Positions 51,486-58,989 of a DNA stretch of 64,000 bases are shown here, piece by piece (within the stretch, counting starts at the first letter, position 1; each line of letters begins with the position of its first letter). Under the pieces are notes generated by a model. It had not been told where the DNA came from and searched no databases. It saw only the letters and a program-made list of their open reading frames with translations. The translations under genes were made by a program, and so were the position numbers. Source of the DNA: Thermoanaerobaculia bacterium (lineage in GTDB: Bacteria; Acidobacteriota; Thermoanaerobaculia; Multivoradales; JAIOJS01); assembly GCA_030429235.1 (NCBI GenBank), contig JAUIDB010000017.1, positions 1-64,000 on the forward strand, written 5' to 3'.

Positions 51486-52928
51486 CTAGCTGCGGTTGCC
51501 GAGCCCGGGAATCAGGGAACGCAGCTTCAGGTAGGCCATCCAGAGACTCCACATCTTCGAGCTGTGGATCGAAGACAGTTCCGCTTCGAGTTCGGAACAG
51601 CGAGAAGCGAGCGCTGTCGCGTCGAGCTTTGGCTTGGGCTCCCGCCGGTCCGAGCGAGCGAAGAAGTCGATACCCGAGTCGAAGTGGACCCGCCGCCCCA
51701 GGTCAGGGGCTCGCTGTGGTCGTCGGGCCCAGTAGACCAGGGGCTCGGTGGTCCGAGAGTACGAGTACTCTCGGGCGCCGAAATCGGCGGCGGCTCGGCC
51801 TTTCGCCTGCAGTTGCTCGCGGTTGGTGTGCGCCCAGAGGATGCGCTCGGCGAAACCATCTGAGTCCCCGATCTCGACGGTCAGGGCCAGCTCACTGGCC
51901 GCGAGGTCGAGGCTGATCTCCGTTCCCAGCGTCGTCAAGATCGGGAGGCCCACCTTCAGCATGTCGTTCAGTCGGTTCCTCGCTCCAAAGAGCGTCTCGT
52001 AGTTGCGATTGTCGACGTTGATCCCCAGGTCGGCTTCGTGGTAATAGCTCGGAACATGCTCAGTGGGGACCCAGCCCACGAAGTGGACGCGGTCGCTGAT
52101 CGACGAGGTCTCGAGGAGGTCGACGAAACGCTGGAAGGTCAGGTCATCGTGTCCCTTGACAGCACCGCCCGTCGAAACGAAGTGAATGTCTTCCACTTGC
52201 GTCATCGTCGTCTCTAACGCACGGTAGAGAAGGTCGACATCGGTCCAGGTGTTGTAGCCTCCCACCCACAAAACGACGAAGGCATCGGGTGGTACCAGTT
52301 TCCCTCGAATGACCTCGAAGCGGTGGTCGTAGTTGCCTTCCGAAAGGGCGTTGGGGATGTGGTGGGTGAACTGGTAGCCCACCGTGGCTCGGTTCAGTCG
52401 ACCTCGGGTCGCGAGTTCACCCACTGTGGCGAGCTGTTGGGCGCGCGAAACGGTCGAGATCACGTCGGCTCGGTCGAGAACGGCTTGTTCCATATTCCAG
52501 AAGTGCGACAGGTACCTGTCGTCGCCGTAGGTGGCGGCTTTGGTCTGGGCTTCCGCCATCACCCAACCGTTCAGATCGCACCAGACCGGTCGATCGGTTT
52601 CGATCGTGACGGCCCGCGAAGCAGGGTAGGTGTTGATGCCGAGCACGGCGTCTGGCTGCTGCTCGTCGTGGTGCTCTTGAAGATAGGAGGAGTCGTGGAA
52701 CAGTTCCGGCTCGACCGAGAAGTAGTGGAGGTTGGCTTCGGTGCGCTCGAGTTGCGGATCGGTACCCTCCGGATAGCTGTCCTGGCTGCGGGCTCCGACC
52801 AGTCGCACTTCGTGGCCTTGATCCAGGAGTGGCTTCACCAGGTGCCAAGTACGGAGATTCCCGGCGTTTTGCAATCGCTGGGGTTCGGTCGGTAGAGGGG
52901 TGTGTCCCAGGACGAGCAGCTTGGTCAA
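51486..52928 (-). CDS. Family 4 glycosyltransferase
   Basis: GT-B enzyme of 480 residues. 'LLVLGHTPLP', 'VLWVGGYNTWTDVDLL', 'HFVSTGGAVKGHDD' and 'DMLKVGLPILTT' align with the C-terminal half of the adjacent fusion enzyme. The end 'IHSSKMWSLWMAYLKLRSLIPG' matches that enzyme's tail, an amphipathic Trp/Met-rich helix that may sit on a membrane or partner. No GT2 part is present. It is convergent with the fusion gene, 25 bases between stops. Confidence 0.88.
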   Translation of the reverse strand: MTKLLVLGHTPLPTEPQRLQNAGNLRTWHLVKPLLDQGHEVRLVGARSQDSYPEGTDPQLERTEANLHYFSVEPELFHDSSYLQEHHDEQQPDAVLGINTYPASRAVTIETDRPVWCDLNGWVMAEAQTKAATYGDDRYLSHFWNMEQAVLDRADVISTVSRAQQLATVGELATRGRLNRATVGYQFTHHIPNALSEGNYDHRFEVIRGKLVPPDAFVVLWVGGYNTWTDVDLLYRALETTMTQVEDIHFVSTGGAVKGHDDLTFQRFVDLLETSSISDRVHFVGWVPTEHVPSYYHEADLGINVDNRNYETLFGARNRLNDMLKVGLPILTTLGTEISLDLAASELALTVEIGDSDGFAERILWAHTNREQLQAKGRAAADFGAREYSYSRTTEPLVYWARRPQRAPDLGRRVHFDSGIDFFARSDRREPKPKLDATALASRCSELEAELSSIHSSKMWSLWMAYLKLRSLIPGLGNRS

Positions 52929-53037
52929 GCGGCGTTCCTCTCTGCGGTCTCGACGGTGCTCGGCCGAGAGCGAGACGCTTCGGTCTTCGGCGGTCGCCCT
53001 GAAAACAGTGGGAAGGTGGAAACCATGACGGTCCGAT

Positions 53038-54699
53038 CTACTGGAGGTATCCGAGGGAACGGAGCCTCTCTTCCAACTCGGGGCTCATCTTGCCTTCTTC
53101 GGCGTGAGCAACCGGTCGTGGTTCATGATCGCGAAGCCGCTGGACCAGTCGTCGCACCGCTTCGGGGTTCTGACGCGAGAGGTCTCGCTGCTCCTGCAGA
53201 TCTTCGTCGATCTCGTAGAGCTCGATCCGTTGACCGGTGGCGCCGCGGATGCGGAACGCGAGACAGCGTTGGTCGCGGCTGCCTGAGACATCACTGGGGG
53301 CGTCGCAGCTGTCGGCCGCGACGCGTACTCTGACCGGTCCCCCAGGGCGTGGGTTCTCGATCCGCGGTAGTGGAGTCCAGTCGACTCCGACTTCGAACAT
53401 CACTACCACCTCGTTGTCGACCGACACAGTGAGCTCTCGAGGCCGGTGGAATGCGATGGCGCTGAGGTCGATGTGCTCTTCGGCGGTGTCGAAAGAAAAC
53501 TCGTGAGCGATCCACTCTCCCTGAGCGGCCGGCTGGTCATCGACCCGAAGCAAGTGGTGGAGCCCGTCGGTCGCATCGATGACGCCCCGCTCGACGCCGC
53601 TGAAGTTGATCGAATAGGCAGGCCTCGGCTCCCAGTCTCCGCTACCCTCCAACAGTGGCCTCAGGCTTCGTCCCGACATTTCGATCTCCTGCTGCCCCAG
53701 GCCCAACAGATCGAGGATCGTCGGCGCCAGATCGATCGACTGCACGATCTCGGGCACGCTACGGCTTGCTCCGACGCCGAGCACGATGAGGGGAACGTGG
53801 AGGTGTTCTCGGTACAGCTGCTCGTGCACGAAACGACCGTGTTCCTGGAACTCCTCGCCATGGTCCGAGGTGATGATCACGACAGTGTCGTCGAGCACTC
53901 CGATGTCTTCTGCGGACGCGAAGAAGTCGCGGAGCTGATCGTCGAGATATCGGATCGAAGCATCGTAGAGGGCTTTGTAGTAGTTCGTCACGTCAGCTGG
54001 AACGGGGGCACCTACGCGGTTGAACTTGACGAGGTTCGGCCCAGTGGGTTCGACCTGCGTGGGCGCTGGCCGATCCCAGAACATGGTCTTGTAGGGCGGT
54101 GGTGGAAAGTACGGGTCGTGGACGGCGTAGGTGTGTAGGAAGAGGAAGTAGCGATCCTCCTTCTCGATCGACTCGAGAAAGGCCAGCCCCCGGTCGAGGG
54201 TATCGACGACCGAGTTGTACATCTTGTTGGACTCGTCGCTGAAACGGTCGAAGCCGCGAGCAAAACCGTAGCCTCCGTCGGCGTAACCACCCTCGGTGAA
54301 ACCCGCGGTGCGGAACCCCTGTTGCTGAAGGATCTCTTGGATCATGGGAATCGAGGGGGACAGCACACCGGTGGGAGGCATCACTCCATGTTCCTCTGGG
54401 TAGAGCCCGGTGAGCATCGACATATGGGAGGGTAGGGTTCCCGGCAACTGCACGAAGGAGTTCTCGAAACGGACGCCATCTTCTGCGAGGGAATCGAGGA
54501 ACGGACTCGTGGCTCTGGCGTAGCCATAGCTGCCCAGATGGTCCGCTCGCAGCGTGTCGATCGAGATGAGGATGACGTTGGACGGGACTTCCTCGCTGGG
54601 AGCACAGGACCAGGAGAGTCCGCACAGGATCGCGATGACAACGGTGTTCGAGACCACGCCAGTGGCGGTCCTCCGGATCATCTTCTCTGGTAACGACAT
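53038..54699 (-). CDS. Sulfatase-family lipoprotein 1, Thr-type active site
   Basis: Alkaline-phosphatase-superfamily hydrolase of 553 residues in the sulfatase clan. Lipobox Ser-Trp-Ser-Cys32 predicts a lipoprotein. The metal ligand motif is Ile-Asp48-Thr-Leu-Arg-Ala-Asp and the second is Ser-Asp-His-Gly-Glu-Glu. At the formylglycine site, where true sulfatases have Cys/Ser-x-Pro-Ser-Arg, it reads Thr88-Leu-Pro-Ser-His. Thr is the nucleophile in phosphoethanolamine and glycerol-phosphate transferases of this superfamily, so phospho-transfer or phosphodiester cleavage is as likely as sulfate ester hydrolysis. The C-terminus ends Ser-Leu-Gly-Tyr-Leu-Gln. It diverges from the ECF sigma gene. 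Confidence 0.9.
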   Translation of the reverse strand: MSLPEKMIRRTATGVVSNTVVIAILCGLSWSCAPSEEVPSNVILISIDTLRADHLGSYGYARATSPFLDSLAEDGVRFENSFVQLPGTLPSHMSMLTGLYPEEHGVMPPTGVLSPSIPMIQEILQQQGFRTAGFTEGGYADGGYGFARGFDRFSDESNKMYNSVVDTLDRGLAFLESIEKEDRYFLFLHTYAVHDPYFPPPPYKTMFWDRPAPTQVEPTGPNLVKFNRVGAPVPADVTNYYKALYDASIRYLDDQLRDFFASAEDIGVLDDTVVIITSDHGEEFQEHGRFVHEQLYREHLHVPLIVLGVGASRSVPEIVQSIDLAPTILDLLGLGQQEIEMSGRSLRPLLEGSGDWEPRPAYSINFSGVERGVIDATDGLHHLLRVDDQPAAQGEWIAHEFSFDTAEEHIDLSAIAFHRPRELTVSVDNEVVVMFEVGVDWTPLPRIENPRPGGPVRVRVAADSCDAPSDVSGSRDQRCLAFRIRGATGQRIELYEIDEDLQEQRDLSRQNPEAVRRLVQRLRDHEPRPVAHAEEGKMSPELEERLRSLGYLQ

Positions 54700-54744
54700 G
54701 GCGCAGTTGACTCTCGGTGCTGGAGATCTCTTTGGCAGGCGGCG

Positions 54745-55335
54745 ATGATAGCGTACCGTCGGTTCCCGGGGGATACTACGGACATGCGCGAGAGGTCAGA
54801 GATGGCGGTGGTTCCTCGGGTGACGATCGAGTCGATCGACGAGGTGACGACGGCGCGCATCACCGGCTGGATCGAGCGGGCACTGGTGCGCTATCGGGTG
54901 GATCTCGGGACCGACCTGGAGGACGTGGCTCAGGAGGCGTTCGTCGCCGTTTCGAAGGCGTTGGAGCGAGACGAGTTCCGGGGTGAGAGCCGGCTCGAGA
55001 CGTACGTTTGGCGGATCGCGCAGTTTCGAGCGATCGATCGCTTGCGGCGCAACCGTCGACGCACCTTCGTCGATGTCGACGACCTGGTCCTGGAGTCGGA
55101 GGAGCGATCTCCGATCGAGCGCGTGCTCTCGGCGGAGCGCCAGCGCCAGTTGCTCGAGGTCCTCCAGGAGATGCCAGAAGGATGCCGCACCCTCTGGGGA
55201 ATGATCGTCGAGGGCCTGTCCTATCGAGAGATGTCCGCCCGCATGGGAGTCAGCGAGGGGGCGCTGCGGGTTCGAGCCTCGAGGTGTCGCCGGATGGCGG
55301 TCGAGGCCCGTCGACGCGTGGAGAGTGGTGAGTAA
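54745..55335 (+). CDS. ECF RNA polymerase sigma factor
   Basis: Extracytoplasmic-function sigma factor of up to 196 residues with region 2 ('EDVAQEAFVAVSKAL...ETYVWRIAQFRAIDRLRRNRR') and region 4 ('YREMSARMGVSEGALRVRASRCRR'). Starts at ATG 54745, 54784 or 54802 are possible; the later two leave the domains whole. It diverges from sulfatase gene 1 and is followed after 34 bases by a zinc-finger anti-sigma, so it is probably held inactive at the membrane and released by an envelope signal. Confidence 0.92.
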   Translation: MIAYRRFPGDTTDMRERSEMAVVPRVTIESIDEVTTARITGWIERALVRYRVDLGTDLEDVAQEAFVAVSKALERDEFRGESRLETYVWRIAQFRAIDRLRRNRRRTFVDVDDLVLESEERSPIERVLSAERQRQLLEVLQEMPEGCRTLWGMIVEGLSYREMSARMGVSEGALRVRASRCRRMAVEARRRVESGE

Positions 55336-55369
55336 GTAACGAATTGGTACCCGCGACGACTATCCCAAC

Positions 55370-55972
55370 ATGAGCGGCACGAAGAGTCCCGACCCAGCGA
55401 CGCTCTGCGAGCACGTCGAACTCCAGCTACCTTGGCTGATCGGTGGTGGTCTCTCGCACTCGCAGCGGGAACTCATCCAACGGCACCTGCAAGGCTGTGG
55501 AGACTGTCGCTCGGAGTATGAGTCGACGATCGTTGCCCTCGAGGTCTACGACGCTCACCTTCCGGTCGAGGTTCTGCTCGACTACGCGCTCCACGGCGAG
55601 TCCGAGTATCCCGGAGAGTTGGTGCGATCGCATCTCGAGACGTGTGCTTCGTGCCAGCGAGAGTTCGACCGGGTTCGAGCGGCCTGGGAGAACCGGACGA
55701 CCGATGTTCCTCCGGCAACCCGGCACTGGGGGCGATCGGTTCTCGTCGCATCGGTAGCGGCAACCCTGCTCGTCGCGATCGGCAGCCTGAGCTGGCTGCA
55801 GTCGCCGACGGTAGCTCCAGCACCTTCCTCGGCCACGGTACTGCCGCAGCAGGACTCGAAAGAGGCCCAGCCCTCTCTCGACACGCTGTTCGTGGATGGA
55901 TTCGAGAACGCCTCGTTGAGTTCCTGGTCCTCTAGCACCGAGGTCACAAGTCGCGATTCGGGTTCGAGCTAG
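55370..55972 (+). CDS. Membrane anti-sigma factor with two zinc-binding motifs
   Basis: Anti-sigma factor of 200 residues. Two ZAS-type motifs, His-Leu-Gln-Gly-Cys-Gly-Asp-Cys and His-Leu-Glu-Thr-Cys-Ala-Ser-Cys, lie in the cytoplasmic half; canonical proteins have one. One membrane helix at about 125-145 separates them from a short outer tail. The tail ends with 'LFVDGFENASLSSW' followed by Ser/Thr-rich sequence, a form seen in many secreted proteins of such bacteria. It would bind the adjacent sigma factor. How the signal is sensed is unknown. Confidence 0.87.
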   Translation: MSGTKSPDPATLCEHVELQLPWLIGGGLSHSQRELIQRHLQGCGDCRSEYESTIVALEVYDAHLPVEVLLDYALHGESEYPGELVRSHLETCASCQREFDRVRAAWENRTTDVPPATRHWGRSVLVASVAATLLVAIGSLSWLQSPTVAPAPSSATVLPQQDSKEAQPSLDTLFVDGFENASLSSWSSSTEVTSRDSGSS

Positions 55973-56012
55973 CGTCGCCCAGCGGGCCGGCGCGGCTGCC
56001 CAGGGTCGTGGC

Positions 56013-57428
56013 CTATTGGATGTAGCCGAGCGAGCGTAGACTGTCGAGAGTCTCTTGATCCGGAGCGGCAACTTCGGAGTCAGGCGAGTTCTGTGAGGCA
56101 GCCGCTTCGAGAGTCACGGACAGCTCGCGAACCAGAGCGGGGTGCTGCTTTCGAGCGTTTTCGCGCTCGTCGGGGTCTTGTTCGAGGTCGAACAGCTGCA
56201 GCGGTCGGCCCCCTCCCCGCGTCATGAGTTTGTGCGGCCAGCGGATGGCCGCCGAACGGTCGGGTCCGTAGAGGGTCCGTTCGGCAACCAACGTACGTCG
56301 CTCGTCGCCGCGCAACGACAGCAAGGGCTGACCCGGTCCTGGCGTCGAGTCGGGGAGTCCCATGGCATCGAGGATCGTCGGTTCCAGATCGACCAGCGAA
56401 ACCGGCACCGTATTGCGACCGGACTTCCCATGGGGTACCCAGAGGATGAGTGGAACACGAAGCAGTTCGTCGTACATGGAGTGGCCGTGTTCGAACCCGC
56501 CGTGGTCGAGGAATTCCTCTCCGTGATCAGAGGTCAGGAGCACCAGGCTTCGACTCCACAGCTCGCGCTCGGTTAGCTGATCGAGAAACCGGCCGATCTG
56601 ATCATCGACGAATCGGATCTCCTCGTCGTAGCGGTCCACGAGATAGTCCATGTCGACCGTGCCCGAGGGCAGGGCCCGGCGGATGTCGCGGATGTCCTCG
56701 AGCCGTTGCAGGTCCTCGTTCCGCTCCTGCGAGGCGAACGAGTCGAAGAACGGAGCTGGCGCAGAGTAGCCGATGTGGGGGTCGAACAGGTGGAGGAGAA
56801 GGAAGAACGGCTGGGTCTGGTGCTGGTCCAACCAAGCGAGCGCGAGGTCGACGGCCTCTTCGGCGTTGCGGAGCCGATGTTGGTTGGCAGGGTCGAAGTC
56901 GTAGCGGTCGAAACCCCGGTCAAGGCCGAAATTCGGGCTGAGGAACGCGTTGTTCATGATGGCTGCCGTCTGCCATCCCGCCTCGGACAGGCGGGAGGAG
57001 AGGGTGGGAAGATTCGGGTCGAGTTGGAAGAACTCTTTGGCTCTCGCCTCCCCTTCGACTCGTGGCTTCAAGGTGCCAGCTCGATGACGGGAGGGAATTT
57101 CTCCGGTGAGGATGGTTCCGAACGCAGGCAGTGTCCAGGACGAACTGGAGAAGGCATTCTCGAACACCGCTCCGTGTTGCGAGTAGCGGTCGATGCAGGG
57201 GGACGTCTCGCGTTCGTAGCCATAGGTGCTCAGATGATCGGCTCGCAGGGTGTCGATCACGATCAGGATGACGGATTCTGCAGGCGGGGCCTTGGTGCAG
57301 CCAAACGAAGCGATAGCTACGCATAGGGCCACGATGGAGCGTAGGTACCACCGAAGCTCCCCTCGCCGCCGAACCGTTTGGTTCGCCAGCGTCGTGGCGG
57401 GCGGGGAAGTGAAGGCATACCTCGGCAT
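56013..57428 (-). CDS. Sulfatase-family lipoprotein 2, Thr-type active site
   Basis: Second member of the family, 471 residues. Lipobox Ser-Phe-Gly-Cys44 after an N-terminal helix; metal-binding Asp59 in 'VIDTLRADHLSTYGY'; active-site segment Thr99-Leu-Pro-Ala-Phe, so both the formylglycine residue and the following Arg are absent. 'TSDHGEEFLDHGG' supplies the other metal ligands. The C-terminus is Ser-Leu-Gly-Tyr-Ile-Gln. The ATG at 57428 has no clear ribosome site, and it lies 17 bases after gene 3, suggesting one transcript. Confidence 0.89.
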   Translation of the reverse strand: MPRYAFTSPPATTLANQTVRRRGELRWYLRSIVALCVAIASFGCTKAPPAESVILIVIDTLRADHLSTYGYERETSPCIDRYSQHGAVFENAFSSSSWTLPAFGTILTGEIPSRHRAGTLKPRVEGEARAKEFFQLDPNLPTLSSRLSEAGWQTAAIMNNAFLSPNFGLDRGFDRYDFDPANQHRLRNAEEAVDLALAWLDQHQTQPFFLLLHLFDPHIGYSAPAPFFDSFASQERNEDLQRLEDIRDIRRALPSGTVDMDYLVDRYDEEIRFVDDQIGRFLDQLTERELWSRSLVLLTSDHGEEFLDHGGFEHGHSMYDELLRVPLILWVPHGKSGRNTVPVSLVDLEPTILDAMGLPDSTPGPGQPLLSLRGDERRTLVAERTLYGPDRSAAIRWPHKLMTRGGGRPLQLFDLEQDPDERENARKQHPALVRELSVTLEAAASQNSPDSEVAAPDQETLDSLRSLGYIQ

Positions 57429-57445
57429 CGGTGCGGTTGCGTTGT

Positions 57446-58840
57446 CTACTGGACGTAGCCCAACGCCTTGAGGGTCTCCCGCTCTTCCTCGTCCACAGCT
57501 TTCCGGTCGATCGGCTCCGCCACCGGCGGGAGTCGCCTGAACTCGCGGAGTTGTCGCGTCAAGCGGCGGACACGATCGGGCTCATGCTCGGCCAGATTGG
57601 TGGTCTCGAGAGGGTCGGTCGTCAGGTGGTACAGCTCCGGGGGGGAGTTCTCGATTCGTGTCAACTTCCAGTCACCGACTCGAATCGACTGTTTGCGGTA
57701 GGCCTGACTCAGGACCCGTTCCACGTCCCGGTCCTGAAGCAGCGATTCCCCGTCGATCGGTGTCACGGTTGCGATACCCAGGAGTTCTAGCACCGTAGGG
57801 ACGATATCGAGGGTCGAGACCGGGTGCGTCAGCGCGCCAGGTTTCAGCCCAGGGGCTCGAACCATCAGGGGGACATGGGTTTGATCTTCGGTCAGCCCGT
57901 TGCCGTGGCTGAAGTAGTAGCCATGGTCGTCGACCATCGCTTCCCCGTGGTCGGCGGAGAAAGCAACCACGGTTCCCTCGAGCTGCCCGCTGAGTTCGAG
58001 GGCGTTGAGCAGACGTCCGACTTCGGAGTCCCAGTATCGAATCTCGGCTAGGTAGCGGGCCTGGTACTCGCGCGCGTCGTTCGATCCGGTGGGCAGCTGC
58101 TGGTACGAGGGGATCCCTCCCCGTCCGCTGGCGTCATTGGGCTCGAGCAGGGGCACGGGCGGAACGCTGGGGAACGATTCCACCGGGAAGAGCCTTCGGG
58201 TCTGCTTGGGCGGTTGGTAAGGGCCGTGGGGGTCCATGAAATGAACCCAGAGAAACCAACGTTCGGAGGGTGGGGTCTCGAACCACTCGAGCACGCGATC
58301 CACGACGGCGGCAGCCCGGGCCTTCCGGAGATGCCCGGTGCGTGGGATCAGCTCGTAGTGTTCGAAGCCGTCTTCGAAGCCGTAGCCTGGTCGTACGACC
58401 GGATTGGCGACGATACCGGCGGTCTCGAAGCCGTTCTCTAGCAGCAACTCGGCCAGTGTCGTTACCTGCGGTTGCAACGGGTTGGCATTGCCTATGACCC
58501 CTGAGCGGTACGGAGCGAGGCCTGTGAGGAGCCCGGCGAGCCCTGGGGCGGTGACGTTCGAGGCCGAGGTCGCACTCAGGAAGGTCAGCGACTCCTGGCC
58601 CCAACGGTCGAGTTCCGGGGTGAGTCGAATCCCACTGTGTTCGGTCAGGACGGAATCACCACGCAGCGTGTCCACGGTCACCAGGAGTAGGTTCTCGGCG
58701 ATGGGTACGTCACCGTAGAGGGTACGAACCCGAGGCGTCCTGTCGCAACTGAGGCCACAGACCGAAAGGACGAGCAGAACCCCAAGTCGGACCGTCCTGC
58801 CGCCCAAGCGGCGCCGGTTGAGTCGGGTCGGGGTTCGCAT
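57446..58840 (-). CDS. Sulfatase-family lipoprotein 3, Thr-type active site
   Basis: Third member, 464 residues from the ATG at 58840. Lipobox Gly-Leu-Ser-Cys32; metal Asp57 in 'VDTLRGD'; active-site segment Thr97-Ala-Pro-Gly-Leu, the most diverged of the four but with Thr kept in place. 'SADHGEAMVDD' gives the second metal site and 'HFMDPHGPY' the substrate His. It ends Ala-Leu-Gly-Tyr-Val-Gln. An upstream start at 58918 would place 26 basic residues before the signal and overlap the inverted repeat, so it is rejected. Confidence 0.88.
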   Translation of the reverse strand: MRTPTRLNRRRLGGRTVRLGVLLVLSVCGLSCDRTPRVRTLYGDVPIAENLLLVTVDTLRGDSVLTEHSGIRLTPELDRWGQESLTFLSATSASNVTAPGLAGLLTGLAPYRSGVIGNANPLQPQVTTLAELLLENGFETAGIVANPVVRPGYGFEDGFEHYELIPRTGHLRKARAAAVVDRVLEWFETPPSERWFLWVHFMDPHGPYQPPKQTRRLFPVESFPSVPPVPLLEPNDASGRGGIPSYQQLPTGSNDAREYQARYLAEIRYWDSEVGRLLNALELSGQLEGTVVAFSADHGEAMVDDHGYYFSHGNGLTEDQTHVPLMVRAPGLKPGALTHPVSTLDIVPTVLELLGIATVTPIDGESLLQDRDVERVLSQAYRKQSIRVGDWKLTRIENSPPELYHLTTDPLETTNLAEHEPDRVRRLTRQLREFRRLPPVAEPIDRKAVDEEERETLKALGYVQ

Positions 58841-58893
58841 TCGGCGGATTCTAGCAGTCAACCGCAGCCCGATTCGAAGCGTCTCGTTCCCCT

Positions 58894-58917
58894 TGGTACC
58901 GGGTTTTTGCGGTACCA
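58894..58917. promoter_or_regulatory. Inverted repeat in divergent sulfatase promoter region
   Basis: TGGTACCG-GGTTTTTG-CGGTACCA: a perfect 8-bp inverted repeat around an 8-base centre, in the 149-bp space between divergent genes 3 and 4. It could be a regulator site or an RNA hairpin. On the minus strand GGAAC (58890-58886) lies just downstream, like an ECF -35 element. Confidence 0.5.
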
Positions 58918-58989
58918 TGAGCGCCCGCTCGAGCCCGCAGATTCGATCGCGACACCGCCTGCTCCAGACCCACGATTCACCTTCGCCTG

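Noticed and set aside
53038-54699. Annotation as a formylglycine arylsulfatase
   Set aside because: The Cys/Ser and Arg of the FGly motif are replaced by Thr and His.
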